From Burkholderia multivorans ATCC BAA-247 (GTDB lineage: Bacteria > Pseudomonadota > Gammaproteobacteria > Burkholderiales > Burkholderiaceae): a stretch of DNA of 64,000 nucleotides. The notes under the pieces are model-generated. The model was not told where the DNA came from and did no database searches. It saw nothing but the letters and a program-made list of their open reading frames with translations. The stretch covers positions 1,736,001-1,800,000 of the forward strand of contig NZ_CP009832.1 of assembly GCF_000959525.1 (NCBI RefSeq), given 5' to 3'. The translations under genes and the position numbers were made by a program. Of the stretch, positions 53,535 through 62,759 are shown piece by piece; the stretch's first letter is position 1, and each line of letters starts with the position of its first letter.

Positions 53535-53571
53535 GCGCCGCCACCGCGGCGCGGCCCGCGCGGCACTCGCG

Positions 53572-54315
53572 TCAGCGCGCGTCCTCGACATTCGTCTCCC
53601 AGCCGCCGTACCGGCCGCCCAGCGAACGCACCTCGCGATCGATCGCAACCGTATGTCCCGTGATGTCGGCGAGCGCCATCGTGCCGTCGTGCATGAATCG
53701 CACGACGCTGTTGCCGTCTTCGTCGGGCGCGACCGAGTCGATCTCGTAGCCTTTCGCTTCGGCCCAGTCGGCGAAGTGGTGCGCATCGTCCGGTTCGCGG
53801 AAGTTCGCCCAATGCAGCACGCGCCGGCGCACGTCGCTCGCGTCGCCGTTGCGCCGCAGCGCATCGAGCACCTGCATGTCGAGCATGATCCGGCGATCGT
53901 CGTCGGTCGGGTAGAGCGTTCGCCAGTACGTTTCCTTGTCCGGATCGTCCTGATACGCGTACTGAAGCTCGTACGTCGTGCGCTCGGCCGCATCGTCGAC
54001 GACGGCTGCCGCCGCCTCCTCGTCGAACGGCACGTAGAACAGCAGGTCGCGATGGCCGTCGACGGTGATGTGGCCGATCATCACGCCGCCTTTCGCAAGC
54101 ACGGCCGCGTCGAGCAGGTCGTCGACCTTCGCGAGCTCGGCAAGCTCGTCGGCGGCCGGCAGCCCGTCAGGCGTCGGCCGCGCGATGTCGACGCGCACGC
54201 TGAGCAGCGCCGTGCGCGGATCGTCTTCCGCAATCTCGGCAAAACTCTCGTTGAAGCCGATGAACGCTTGGTGATCGCCCATCCGGGCAGGGAAGGTTCC
54301 CCAGGTGTCGGTCAT
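53572..54315 (-). CDS. DUF695 plus RraB-like two-domain protein
   Basis: A 247-residue protein. The N-terminal about 130 residues (WGTFPARMGDHQAFIGFNES, GGVMIGHITVDGHRDLLFY) fit DUF695. The C-terminal about 100 (LDMQVLDALRRNGDASDVRR, HFADWAEAKGYEIDSV) resemble the RraB ribonuclease E inhibitor/DUF1260 fold with its conserved Asp/Trp pattern. This combination is known from a few proteobacterial proteins. A role in RNase E control is only inferred. Cytosolic; no signal peptide. Confidence 0.65.
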   Translation of the reverse strand: MTDTWGTFPARMGDHQAFIGFNESFAEIAEDDPRTALLSVRVDIARPTPDGLPAADELAELAKVDDLLDAAVLAKGGVMIGHITVDGHRDLLFYVPFDEEAAAAVVDDAAERTTYELQYAYQDDPDKETYWRTLYPTDDDRRIMLDMQVLDALRRNGDASDVRRRVLHWANFREPDDAHHFADWAEAKGYEIDSVAPDEDGNSVVRFMHDGTMALADITGHTVAIDREVRSLGGRYGGWETNVEDAR

Positions 54316-54470
54316 GGATCTCTCCGGTCAGGGGTCGTGTTGACGGTTGCAAAGCGTTCGAATGTATCATCGAAAGCCGCGTCGGCCGGGCAGGTCGGTG
54401 CGAACCCGGGCGGCGCCTGCCGCGACGGCGGCCGCCGCGCGTGTCGCCACCACCAGCGAAGGAGATTCCG

Positions 54471-54779
54471 ATGTCGATGTTCGCGGTCAATGGTGTTCGA
54501 ATCGATCCGCTCAGTGCGCGCGTCACGCACGTGCGCTGGGCGGCCGTGAATGCAGCCGACCGCTCGTGGGCGGCTGCACCGGCCGAGGCGCCGGTCGCCG
54601 ACGTCGCACGGGCGATCGCCGCCGGCGACGACGTTCATGCGATCTTCGCCGATGCAGGCGACGCCGTGATCGGGCCGCGGCTGAAGCGCGTGCGCTATCG
54701 CGACGCGTCGGAAGGCATCGAGCTCGACGTCGACGCGACGAGCGAAGCGCGTACGCTGCGCGATCTGCCACAAATCTGA
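54471..54779 (+). CDS. Small hypothetical protein, DUF3892-like
   Basis: A 102-residue protein starting with AAGGAG 6 nt before the ATG. The opening FAVNGVRIDPLSARVTHVRW and later VIGPRLKRVRY resemble DUF3892-type domains with a beta-strand pattern, but the match is by eye only. Function unknown. Divergent from the DUF695 gene. Confidence 0.6.
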   Translation: MSMFAVNGVRIDPLSARVTHVRWAAVNAADRSWAAAPAEAPVADVARAIAAGDDVHAIFADAGDAVIGPRLKRVRYRDASEGIELDVDATSEARTLRDLPQI

Positions 54780-54919
54780 GCGGCGCGCACCGCGCGCACT
54801 TGCGCATCGCCGCCGGTGCGCGCAGTATCGGCTGAGGGCCGGCCCGTACCGGGCCGTCGCACGCGCGACCGACGTTCTGCCGGTCGACGCCAACCGGATC
54901 CGGCAAACCTCAGGAAATC

Positions 54920-55159
54920 ATGTCCCGACACTTCATTGCCTCGCTCGTCGCCGCGTCGTGTGCGCTGCTCGCAGCGTGCCAAAGCGCGTCCGAGCCGCCT
55001 GCCATGACGCCGTCGCCGGAAACCGCGTCGACCGCGGTGCCGGCTTCGGCGCCCGCAGCCCGGATCCGCGGCATCGGCTCGGCACCGCGCCTCGCCGCAC
55101 AGAGCCACTGGTCCATCAGCCAGTGCACGTCGAACGGTACGGTCAAGGTCTGTCAGTAG
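54920..55159 (+). CDS. Small putative lipoprotein
   Basis: A 79-residue secreted protein. The signal peptide (FIASLVAASCALLAAC) ends with an LAAC lipobox, so it is predicted to be lipid-modified. The mature part is Ala/Pro/Ser-rich with two Cys near the end. Not recognised otherwise. Single gene, no clear ribosome site. Confidence 0.55.
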   Translation: MSRHFIASLVAASCALLAACQSASEPPAMTPSPETASTAVPASAPAARIRGIGSAPRLAAQSHWSISQCTSNGTVKVCQ

Positions 55160-55416
55160 CGTGGGGCGGCGCAACGCGCGTCCGCTTCCGCGGGGTTTTC
55201 ACGCGATAACGATCGATCGCACGCGGCCGTTCGATCGTCGCGATGCCGTCACACGTCGGCCGCCTGCCGCGGCCGCAGAAACAGTGAGCCGGCCATCCGC
55301 AAAGAAATTTCTGACGACATGTCGATCCGCGGATCGCTCGTTCGTCGTGGCATCGGAGGCATGCGCATCGCGCGCCCCGTTATCCGATACGACAACCGAT
55401 TGAAGGAGCGACACCC

Positions 55417-55890
55417 ATGTCCACATCCGTCAAACCGATCCCCGAAGGGATGCGCACGCTGACGCCGCATCTGATCTGCGCGAACGCCGCCGATGCGATC
55501 GAGTTCTACAAGCGTGCATTCAACGCGACCGAAGTGACTCGTCTGGCCGCGCCGGACGGCAGGCTCGCGCACGCGTGTCTGGCGATCGGCGATTCGAAGC
55601 TGATGCTGATGGATGAAATGCCCGAGCATCAAGCGCTCGGGCCGAAGGCGCTGAAGGGAACGGCGGTCTGCCTGCATCTCTACGTGCCGGACGTCGATGC
55701 GGCAATCGCGCAGGCCGTTGCCGCCGGCGCGACGCTGACGATGCCGGCCACCGACATGTTCTGGGGCGACCGCTACGGCCAGGTCGAGGATCCGTGCGGG
55801 CATCGCTGGTCGATCGCGACGCATCAGCGCGATCTGACGCCGGAGCAGATCGAGGAAGCGATGAAGAACGCGCCGCCGTGCGGTAGTTAA
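55417..55890 (+). CDS. VOC-family protein (PhnB/glyoxalase-like)
   Basis: A 157-residue vicinal-oxygen-chelate protein: LTPHLICANAADAIEFYKRA at the start and DMFWGDRYGQVEDPCGHRWS at the end are typical of the PhnB-like subgroup. These proteins bind a metal and a small substrate; exact substrates are seldom known. GGAGCGACACCC lies just ahead of the ATG. Single gene. Confidence 0.88.
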   Translation: MSTSVKPIPEGMRTLTPHLICANAADAIEFYKRAFNATEVTRLAAPDGRLAHACLAIGDSKLMLMDEMPEHQALGPKALKGTAVCLHLYVPDVDAAIAQAVAAGATLTMPATDMFWGDRYGQVEDPCGHRWSIATHQRDLTPEQIEEAMKNAPPCGS

Positions 55891-56071
55891 GGCATCGCGC
55901 GGCGAGCGTCGCGGCACGGCGGACGATGCAGGGTCGCCGTGCGGCACGCGTGCGACTCGCCGAACCGGCGTCGTGCGCGTGCCCGCCACAAGTCGATACG
56001 ATCGCGCCGCCTCAAGCCGCGCGATGCCGTGCCGTAAACAGGACGAGACCATTCGTTCAATTGCCACCCTT

Positions 56072-56290
56072 ATGATCCGTTTCGTTTACGCCGGTTATCT
56101 CGCGTTTGCGCTGTTCCTTCTCTATCCCATGGTGCAGGGCGCCGTGACGACCAGCACCGCATGCCTGCGAAGCGCGCTGCCGGGCAACGGCGCGGTCGCC
56201 GCGGCGCGGCCGGCCAGCGATGCGCACGCGCACGATTGCGTGCTCGGCAGCCGCGGCGACGCACCGACCGCGCGGCTGGCCGCGCGCTGA
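56072..56290 (+). CDS. Small hypothetical protein with N-terminal membrane segment
   Basis: A 72-residue candidate (begins MIRFVYAGYLAFALFLLYPM) with one hydrophobic helix and an Ala/Asp/His-rich tail with two Cys. There is no good ribosome site. It may be secreted. Coding status is uncertain. Confidence 0.4.
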   Translation: MIRFVYAGYLAFALFLLYPMVQGAVTTSTACLRSALPGNGAVAAARPASDAHAHDCVLGSRGDAPTARLAAR

Positions 56291-56432
56291 GCGCCGGCAC
56301 GCACGCGCACGAACTGCATCGGCCGTTCGGCCGAATTGTCGGTGGTCGCGCATTCGCCGATCATCGACGACATGGCCGTTTCCATGACGCGAGAGCCGGA
56401 TCGCCGAGCGACGAACAGGCCGTGCGTGAGGT

Positions 56433-57056
56433 TCAGTAGGTGGAGCGGTACGGCGTGCCCTGATCGAAGCGGCTTTGCCAGTGCGTGAGATAGCGCGACG
56501 CAAGCTGCGGGTTGTTCCACACCACGACGACGTTCTCCGAATTGCGGCTCGCTGCCGACGCGCTGTAATTGAACGAGCCCGTCTCGACGTGTTCGGCGTC
56601 GATCACGAGGTACTTGTCGTGGTGAATCGCATACGTGTCGATCGTGCGCGTCGGGATGCCCGCATTGACGAGCAGGTTCAGCGCCTGCTTGCTGTTCTTC
56701 GCGCGATTGCCCTTGTCGTCGACGACGACCGCGACATTCACGCCGCGCCGTTTCGCGTCGAGCAGTGCGCGCGTCACCGCAGGCGAGGTGAACGAATACG
56801 CGGCGACGCGGATCGAGCTGCGCGCTGCGCCGATCGCCTTCAGCACGAGCGCTTCGGCGCCGCCGTCCGGCGAGAACGCCGATTCGACGACCTGCGTGGC
56901 GGGTGCTTCGTGCGTCGGCGTCGGCAGCAGTCGCGACACGAAGTCGATCGCCTGCTGCAGCAGCGATTCGTTGTGCGTCTTGCCGAAGGCGGCGTAAGGC
57001 GTGACGAGCAGGGAGGCAGCGAGACAGGTAGCGGCGAGGCGATTGCGCGACAACAT
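56433..57056 (-). CDS. Phospholipase D-type nuclease, secreted
   Basis: A 207-residue protein with a signal peptide (LAATCLAASLLVTPYAAFG) and one HKD catalytic motif, IHHDKYLVIDAEHVETGS, near the C-terminus. The size and single motif match the Nuc/EDTA-resistant endonuclease family, which forms dimers to complete the active site and cuts DNA in the periplasm. Start at 57056 gives the signal peptide. Divergent neighbours do not clarify the role. Confidence 0.88.
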   Translation of the reverse strand: MLSRNRLAATCLAASLLVTPYAAFGKTHNESLLQQAIDFVSRLLPTPTHEAPATQVVESAFSPDGGAEALVLKAIGAARSSIRVAAYSFTSPAVTRALLDAKRRGVNVAVVVDDKGNRAKNSKQALNLLVNAGIPTRTIDTYAIHHDKYLVIDAEHVETGSFNYSASAASRNSENVVVVWNNPQLASRYLTHWQSRFDQGTPYRSTY

Positions 57057-57514
57057 CGGCGACAGCGGACAATTTCGAGACAGCGGGCCGTGAGTGTAAC
57101 GCAGACGCGTCGCGACGGCCACGTTTGAAATTGCCCGACGGGCATTGCGCGCGGGCGCGATGGCACGCATACGCGCTCACGGGCGCGATACGGTGACCAC
57201 GGAGGCACGCGGCTGTCAGCGCGGCGCCGTATGCCGGCAGCATCGGCGCGCGCCGACGTTGCACGCCGATGTTTCGACGCGGCGGTCGGCATTGCGATGT
57301 ACGTCGCGTTACGTCACGCGGCGAGCAAATGACGGACGAACCACGAACGAACCACGAATCACGACACGAATCGCGTGCGTCCCAGCGAACGTGCGATGTG
57401 ATGATGGAGCGCGCCGCGCGATGCTTCGTCAACGAATCGCGAGCGTCCCGACGAGCGCGCGCTCTGACGACGCGACGCGCCGCATGCAATGCTTCGTCAA
57501 CGAAACGCACAACG
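57057..57514. other. Intergenic region with local repeats
   Basis: About 460 bp with no convincing gene. It contains ATGCTTCGTCAACGAA twice (57421-57436 and 57489-57504) and CGAACCACGAA-type short repeats near 57336. The left end is the promoter region of the nuclease gene. Confidence 0.5.
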
Positions 57515-57997
57515 TCACGCGTCGCGCATCTCGACCGACTCGGGCGCGCCCCATCCCGGCCCGGGCTCCGGCGTGACGTCGCGCGGATCGAGCGGCTCGC
57601 CGCATGCCGAACAGACGGCAACCGCATGCATCAGCTGCCCACACCGACGATGGCGCAACTGCAATGGCGGCCCGTGGCCGTCGTCCTTCCAGCGGTCGCC
57701 CCAGGCGAGCAGTGCGAGCAGCGCCGGGTAGAGGTCGCGGCCTTTTTCGGTCAGCCGATATTCGAAGCGCGGCGGCCGCTCCTGATACGCGCGTTTGGCG
57801 AGCACGCCTTCGTCGACGAGCCGTGTCAGCCGATCGGCAAGCACGTGTCGCGTGAGGCCGAGCTGCGCCTGGAATGCATCGAAGCGACGACAGCCGAGAA
57901 ACGCGTTGCGCAGGATCAGCATCGTCCAGCGATCGCCGAGCACGGCGAGCGTGCGCGCGACGGAACAGTTCAGCGTGCCGATGTCTTCCCATTTCAT
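57515..57997 (-). CDS. HxlR-family transcriptional regulator
   Basis: A 160-residue winged-helix regulator: the conserved Cys in LNCSVARTLAVLGDRWTMLI, the HTH region LTRHVLADRLTRLVDEGVL and the wing RFEYRLTEKGRDLYP. The C-terminal RCGQ and CSACGEPLDP form a zinc-ribbon-like extension seen in some HxlR proteins. HxlR members often use the N-terminal Cys to sense electrophiles or oxidants. Divergent from the thioesterase gene with a palindromic operator between. Confidence 0.93.
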   Translation of the reverse strand: MKWEDIGTLNCSVARTLAVLGDRWTMLILRNAFLGCRRFDAFQAQLGLTRHVLADRLTRLVDEGVLAKRAYQERPPRFEYRLTEKGRDLYPALLALLAWGDRWKDDGHGPPLQLRHRRCGQLMHAVAVCSACGEPLDPRDVTPEPGPGWGAPESVEMRDA

Positions 57998-58106
57998 CGT
58001 CGTATCTCCTGCGCAGTTCAGCGAAACAGCGGGCGATTATAGAGTGCGCGTTCGAGCGCACTGCACACCGCACCGATTGACATCGCCGATGTGCGTGTGA
58101 ATAATC

Positions 58107-58123
58107 AGTTCCAATTTGGAACT
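58107..58123. promoter_or_regulatory. Palindromic HxlR-type operator
   Basis: AGTTCCAA-T-TTGGAACT, a perfect 8-bp dyad with a 1-bp centre between the divergent HxlR and thioesterase genes. Confidence 0.7.
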
Positions 58124-58162
58124 TACACGCGCGACGACGCGCGCTCAATCAGGAGACGCCCG

Positions 58163-58600
58163 ATGAATCCGCTTTCCCTGTCCGGAATCGAACTGTTGCG
58201 CGCCGCGGCGGCGGGCGACGCGCCGCTCGCGTCGATTTCCGAAACGATGCCGATGCGGCCGCTCGAGGTGGAACTGGGCTACATCCGGATGTCGGCGCGT
58301 GCGGACGATCGGCATCTGAACCCGCTCGGCGGCGTGCATGGCGGCTTTGCCGCGACGGTGCTCGATTCGGTCACCGGTTGCGCGGTGCATTCGATGCTCG
58401 AGGCGGGCGTCGGTTACGGGACGATCGATCTCCACGTGAAGATGCTGCGGCCGGTGCCGCGCAACGTCGATCTGATCGCGGAAGGGCGCGTGATTCATCT
58501 GTCGCGCTCGCTCGGCGTCGCCGAAGGCACGCTGAAGACGCCCGACGACAAGATCGTCGCGCATGCGTCCGCGACGTGTTTCATCCAGCGGCCGCAGTAA
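58163..58600 (+). CDS. PaaI-type hotdog-fold thioesterase
   Basis: A 145-residue hotdog protein. LNPLGGVHGGFAATVLDS carries the conserved His-Gly-Gly of PaaI-like acyl-CoA thioesterases and GYGTIDLHVKMLRPV the strand motif. It releases free acid from small acyl- or aryl-CoA esters. The start at 58163 follows AGGAGACGCCCG. Divergent from HxlR, which is the likely repressor. Confidence 0.9.
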   Translation: MNPLSLSGIELLRAAAAGDAPLASISETMPMRPLEVELGYIRMSARADDRHLNPLGGVHGGFAATVLDSVTGCAVHSMLEAGVGYGTIDLHVKMLRPVPRNVDLIAEGRVIHLSRSLGVAEGTLKTPDDKIVAHASATCFIQRPQ

Positions 58601-58708
58601 GCGTCGCGTGGCCATCGAAGGCGCAATGTAAGCTGCCGCGGCGCGCGTCTGAAGCGTTCGTTTCAATGTGATAGCGTTCCTGCTTTCCACCGACGCGACA
58701 GGAACAGC

Positions 58709-59761
58709 ATGGAATACCGCACACTCGGCGATTCGGGCATCGAGGTGAGCCTGATCGGTCTCGGCACGATGACGTGGGGCGAGCAGAATTCGGAGCGCGA
58801 TGCGCACGAGCAGATCGATTACGCGCTCGACCATGGCGTCACGCTGATCGACGCCGCGGAGATGTATCCGGTGCCGCCGAAGCCCGATACGCAGGGGCGC
58901 ACCGAACAGTACATCGGCACGTGGCTCGCGCAGCATCGCGCGCAGCGCGACCGGATCGTGCTCGCGACGAAGATCGCAGGGCCGGCACGGCAACCGCACA
59001 ACCCGCGGCATATTCGCGGCGAGGGCAACCAGTTCGACCGCAAGAACCTGACCGAGGCGCTCGACGGCAGCCTGAAGCGGCTGCAAACCGACTACGTCGA
59101 CCTCTATCAGCTGCATTGGCCCGATCGCAGCACGACGACGTTCGGCCGCTCCGCATATCCGTGGATCGACGACGCGTATACGGTGCCGATCGAAGAAACG
59201 CTCGCGGTACTCGCCGAATTCGTGAAGGCCGGCAAGGTGCGCGCGATCGGCGTGTCGAACGAAACGCCGTGGGGCGTCGCGCAGTTCCTGCGCGCGGCCG
59301 AGAAGCTCGGGCTGCCGCGCATCGCGAGCATCCAGAATCCGTATAGCCTGCTGAACCGCACGTTCGAGAACGGCTTGTCGGAATTCACGCACCGCGAGGG
59401 CGTCGGCTTGCTCGCGTATTCGCCGCTCGCGTTCGGCTGGCTGTCCGGCAAGTACGAGAACGGCGCGCGTCCGGCCGGCGCACGCATCACGCTGTTCGAA
59501 CGCTTCCAGCGCTACAGCAAGCCGCAGGCCGTCGCGGCGACGTCGCGCTACGTGGCGCTCGCGAAGCGGCACGGCCTGTCGCCCGCGCAGCTCGCGCTCG
59601 CGTTCGTGAACAGCCGTCCGTTCGTGCGCAGCAACCTGATCGGCGCGACGTCGCTCGACCAGCTGAAGGAGAACATCGGCAGCATCGACGTGAAGCTGTC
59701 CGACGAGATTCTCGCGGAGATCGACGCGCTGCACGAGCAGCAGCCGAACCCGGCGCCGTAA
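58709..59761 (+). CDS. NADP(H)-dependent aldo/keto reductase (Tas-like)
   Basis: A 350-residue TIM-barrel reductase. The catalytic tetrad region is seen in LIDAAEMYPVPPKPDTQGRT (Tyr), ATKIAGPARQ (Lys) and YVDLYQLHWPDRST (His); YSPLAFGWLSGKY and VRSNLIGATSLDQLKEN form the cofactor end. E. coli Tas has the same length and insert pattern. It reduces aldehydes or ketones. Start at 58709 follows ACAGGAACAGC. Confidence 0.9.
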   Translation: MEYRTLGDSGIEVSLIGLGTMTWGEQNSERDAHEQIDYALDHGVTLIDAAEMYPVPPKPDTQGRTEQYIGTWLAQHRAQRDRIVLATKIAGPARQPHNPRHIRGEGNQFDRKNLTEALDGSLKRLQTDYVDLYQLHWPDRSTTTFGRSAYPWIDDAYTVPIEETLAVLAEFVKAGKVRAIGVSNETPWGVAQFLRAAEKLGLPRIASIQNPYSLLNRTFENGLSEFTHREGVGLLAYSPLAFGWLSGKYENGARPAGARITLFERFQRYSKPQAVAATSRYVALAKRHGLSPAQLALAFVNSRPFVRSNLIGATSLDQLKENIGSIDVKLSDEILAEIDALHEQQPNPAP

Positions 59762-59837
59762 ACGACGTGCGGCCCGCGCGGCGCGATGCCGGCGCGGGCC
59801 GCCGCTCGATCGGCAGCGCATCGCGCTGCCGTTTCCA

Positions 59838-61124
59838 CTATTGCATCCGCAGCCGCGTGCGTGCGACGAACAGCGCGACGAGACTGAGGATCGCGCATCC
59901 GATCAGATACAGCGCAGGCGACAGCCGGTTGCCGGTCGCGCTGATCAGCCAGGTGATGACGAACGGCGCGAAGCCGCCGAACAGCGTGACGCCCGTGTTG
60001 TAGCTGACGGCCAGGCCCGTCGCGCGCGTCTGCGCGGGAAACAGTTCCGCCATCAGCGCGGGCAGCGCACCGCAATACATGGCCTTCAGCGCGCCGATCC
60101 AGATCAGCGCCGCCAGCATCGTCGCGAACGACGCGTGCCGCGTGAGCCATGCGAACGTCGGCCAGACGGTCACCAGCATCAGCAGCGCCGCGGTCGTCAT
60201 CACGCGGATCCGTCCGGTGCGATCGGACAGGTGCCCGACGAGCGGCGTGACGAGCGTCAGCACGAAGCCGGTCGCGAGCGTCGCCGCGAATCCGGTCGAC
60301 GCCGGCAGTCCGAGCTGCTTGATTGCGTACGTCGGCATGTACAGCACCATGTAATTGATCGCGGTCGAGATCACGAGTGCGCCGATCGCGAGCAGCAATC
60401 GCATCTTGTAGTGCGTGAACAGTTCGCGCACCGGCGCTTCGGCGCGCGCCTGCGTGCGGAACTCGACGCCCTCGTCGACGTAGCGGCGGATGTAGAGTCC
60501 GACCGGGCCGATGGCAAGGCCGAACAGGAACGGCACGCGCCAGCCCCAGCTTTCGAGCTGCGCGGGCGTCAGCGTAGACGTCAGCAGGGCGCCGAACCCC
60601 GACGCGAGCAGCGTGGCGAGACCCTGGCTCGCGAATTGCCAGCTCGACATGAAGCCGCGCCGCTGCGGCGCATGCTCGACGAGAAACGCGGTCGAGCTAG
60701 CGAACTCGCCGCCGGCGGAAAAGCCCTGCATCAGCCGCGACAGCATGATTCCGAGCGGCGCGAGAATGCCGATCGACGCGTAGGTCGGCATCGCGGCGAT
60801 CAGCAGCGTGCCGCCCATCATCATCGCGATCGACAGCAGCAGCGACGCCTTGCGGCCCGCGCGATCCGCATACGCGCCGAGCACGAAGCCGCCGATCGGG
60901 CGGATCAGATAGGACAGCCCGAACGTGCCGAGCGTGAGCAGCAGCGACGTCGCTTCGCTCGTCGCGGGGAAGAACAGCTTCGCGATCGTCACCGCGAAAA
61001 AGCCGTAGACGATCAGGTCGAACCATTCGAGCGCGTTGCCGATCGACGCCGCGAAAATGATGCGCCGGATCTGCGCCGCGTTGGGGCGTGCGGCGTCCTG
61101 CGTGGTCAGCGTGGTCGTATTCAT
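59838..61124 (-). CDS. MFS transporter, metabolite:H+ symporter (MHS) type
   Basis: A 428-residue 12-helix transporter with the MHS opening NALEWFDLIVYGFFAVTIAK and loop motif GAYADRAGRKASLL. FSAGGEFASSTAFLVEHAPQ is another typical stretch, seen in citrate, alpha-ketoglutarate and shikimate symporters. Start at 61124. It lies 35 bp behind the M20 peptidase gene on the same strand, so the two are probably one operon that imports a peptide or amide and cuts it. The substrate is unknown. Confidence 0.9.
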   Translation of the reverse strand: MNTTTLTTQDAARPNAAQIRRIIFAASIGNALEWFDLIVYGFFAVTIAKLFFPATSEATSLLLTLGTFGLSYLIRPIGGFVLGAYADRAGRKASLLLSIAMMMGGTLLIAAMPTYASIGILAPLGIMLSRLMQGFSAGGEFASSTAFLVEHAPQRRGFMSSWQFASQGLATLLASGFGALLTSTLTPAQLESWGWRVPFLFGLAIGPVGLYIRRYVDEGVEFRTQARAEAPVRELFTHYKMRLLLAIGALVISTAINYMVLYMPTYAIKQLGLPASTGFAATLATGFVLTLVTPLVGHLSDRTGRIRVMTTAALLMLVTVWPTFAWLTRHASFATMLAALIWIGALKAMYCGALPALMAELFPAQTRATGLAVSYNTGVTLFGGFAPFVITWLISATGNRLSPALYLIGCAILSLVALFVARTRLRMQ

Positions 61125-61159
61125 CGTGGATGGGGCTCCGTGGAAGGATGCAGCACGCG

Positions 61160-62593
61160 TTACGCAGCGATGCCGGCCGCGGCCGACGCCGACGCCGACG
61201 CCGTGCGGCGCGGATGCGGCGCGTCGTCGCCGAGATCCCAGAAGAGGCCGGCCATCATCTGCAGCCCCTCGCGCGCGACGCTCGCGAGCAGATGCTCGTC
61301 GGGCGCATGCTGCGAGCACGCGGGATACGAGTGCGGCACCCAGAGCGTCGGCAAGCCGAGCGTGTCGGCGAACACCTCGTTCGGCAGCGTGCCGCCGAGA
61401 TTCGGCAGGATCGCCGGCTTCTTGCCGGTCGTGCGCGCGAGCGACGCGACGGCCCACTGCACCCACGGATCGTCGGGCGACAGGCGCGTGGCGGGCGCAC
61501 CGCGCTCGACCTCGATGTCGACGTCCGCAAAGCCATGCGCATCGAGATGTGCGCGCAGATGCGCATGCAGCGCCTGCCAGTCGGTACCGACCACGAAGCG
61601 CAGCTGGCAGTGCGCATACGCGGCCGGCGGAATCGCGTTGACCGGATGCTCGGGGTTGCCGGCCTTGAACGCGAGGATCTCGAGCGTGTTCCAGCCGAAT
61701 ACGCGTTCGGGCGCCGACAGCCCCGGCTCGCCCCAGCCGGCGTCGAGCGCCGGGTCGCCGGGGCCGCCGCCCACCGACAGATCGGCGAGCGCGTCGCGCA
61801 CGGCGGCTGGAATCGGCGGCGGGCGCAGCCCCGCGACGCGGATCGCCCCGCGTGCATCGACGAGACTGGCGAGCGCATGCGCGAGCACGATCGCGGGATT
61901 GCGCAGCAGCCCGCCCCAGTTGCCGGAGTGATGGGCGCCGTCGCGCGCCCGCAGGCCGAGCCGGAAGTTCACCGCGCCGCGCGAGCCGAGGAACACCGTC
62001 GGACGTTCGGCGGTAACGCGCGGGCCGTCCGATGCGATCAGCACGTCGGCCGCCAGTGCGTCGCGCTCGCGGCGGCACAGCGCGTCGAGGCCCGGCGAGC
62101 CGGTTTCCTCGCCCATCTCGATCAGCAGTTTCGCGTTGAAGCCGAGACGGCCGCCGCGCGCGTGCAGCACGCTCGCGAGCGCCGCGAGGTTGATCGTGTG
62201 CTGCCCCTTGTTGTCGGCAGTGCCGCGTCCGTACCAGCGGTCGCCGTCGGCGTGCAGCCTCCACGGCGACAGCGGCGCGCGCCATTGCGCGTCGTAGCCG
62301 CGCACGACGTCGCCGTGGCCGTAGATCAGCACGGTCGGCAACGCGTCGTCCTCGTGGCGCGACGCCAGCAGAAACGGGCCGCCGCCGTCGACCGGGTTGT
62401 CGACGATGCGTGTCGAAAAGCCGAGGCGCGCGGCTTCGGGCGCGATCTCGTCGGTCAGATACGCGCGCAGCGCGGCATCGGCGCCGCGTTCCTGGCTTTC
62501 GGTGCGCAGGCCGACGCGGCGGCTCAGCGTCGCGAACAGCGCGCCGGATTCGAACTGGTTCAGCGCATGCTGAACGGCAGCGGTACGGGTCAA
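61160..62593 (-). CDS. M20-family metallopeptidase / dipeptidase
   Basis: A 477-residue zinc hydrolase. Ligand motifs: YGHGDVV (His), RGTADNKGQH (bridging Asp) and EMGEETGSPGL (general base and metal Glu), all M20 hallmarks; the His of the dimer domain is in HHSGNWGG. Length fits M20 family members related to carboxypeptidase G2 and dipeptidases. The best start is TTG at 62593 with GAGGAG 8 nt upstream; no in-frame ATG or GTG fits. First gene of an operon with the MFS transporter; divergent LysR at 62760. Confidence 0.86.
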   Translation of the reverse strand: MTRTAAVQHALNQFESGALFATLSRRVGLRTESQERGADAALRAYLTDEIAPEAARLGFSTRIVDNPVDGGGPFLLASRHEDDALPTVLIYGHGDVVRGYDAQWRAPLSPWRLHADGDRWYGRGTADNKGQHTINLAALASVLHARGGRLGFNAKLLIEMGEETGSPGLDALCRRERDALAADVLIASDGPRVTAERPTVFLGSRGAVNFRLGLRARDGAHHSGNWGGLLRNPAIVLAHALASLVDARGAIRVAGLRPPPIPAAVRDALADLSVGGGPGDPALDAGWGEPGLSAPERVFGWNTLEILAFKAGNPEHPVNAIPPAAYAHCQLRFVVGTDWQALHAHLRAHLDAHGFADVDIEVERGAPATRLSPDDPWVQWAVASLARTTGKKPAILPNLGGTLPNEVFADTLGLPTLWVPHSYPACSQHAPDEHLLASVAREGLQMMAGLFWDLGDDAPHPRRTASASASAAAGIAA

Positions 62594-62707
62594 GACGTGT
62601 CTCCTCGGCAAGGTGCCGAACGGTGCGCGGGCCGCGCCGTCGGCATGAAGTGCGATCGATTCTAGAAAGCCGTTTTTTTTGTCACAATGATCGAATTTCG
62701 AAGCTTT

Positions 62708-62726
62708 CTTTGCCGAAAAGGCAAAG
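62708..62726. promoter_or_regulatory. Inverted repeat before the LysR gene
   Basis: CTTTGCC-N5-GGCAAAG, perfect 7-bp dyad 33 bp before the LysR start. Could be a LysR-type operator or a leader hairpin. Confidence 0.4.
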
Positions 62727-62759
62727 CAGGACAGCCGCTCGCGGCACGGAGACAGAACG

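Larger units (their letters stand above)
53018..53571. other. Gene-poor region right of the IS, with structured RNA candidates
   Basis: About 550 bp. It begins with the right target duplication (53018-53025). No protein-coding gene is convincing. It contains two groups of stem-loops ending in T-tracts on the plus strand (53271-53337 and 53448-53534), described separately. Confidence 0.55.
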
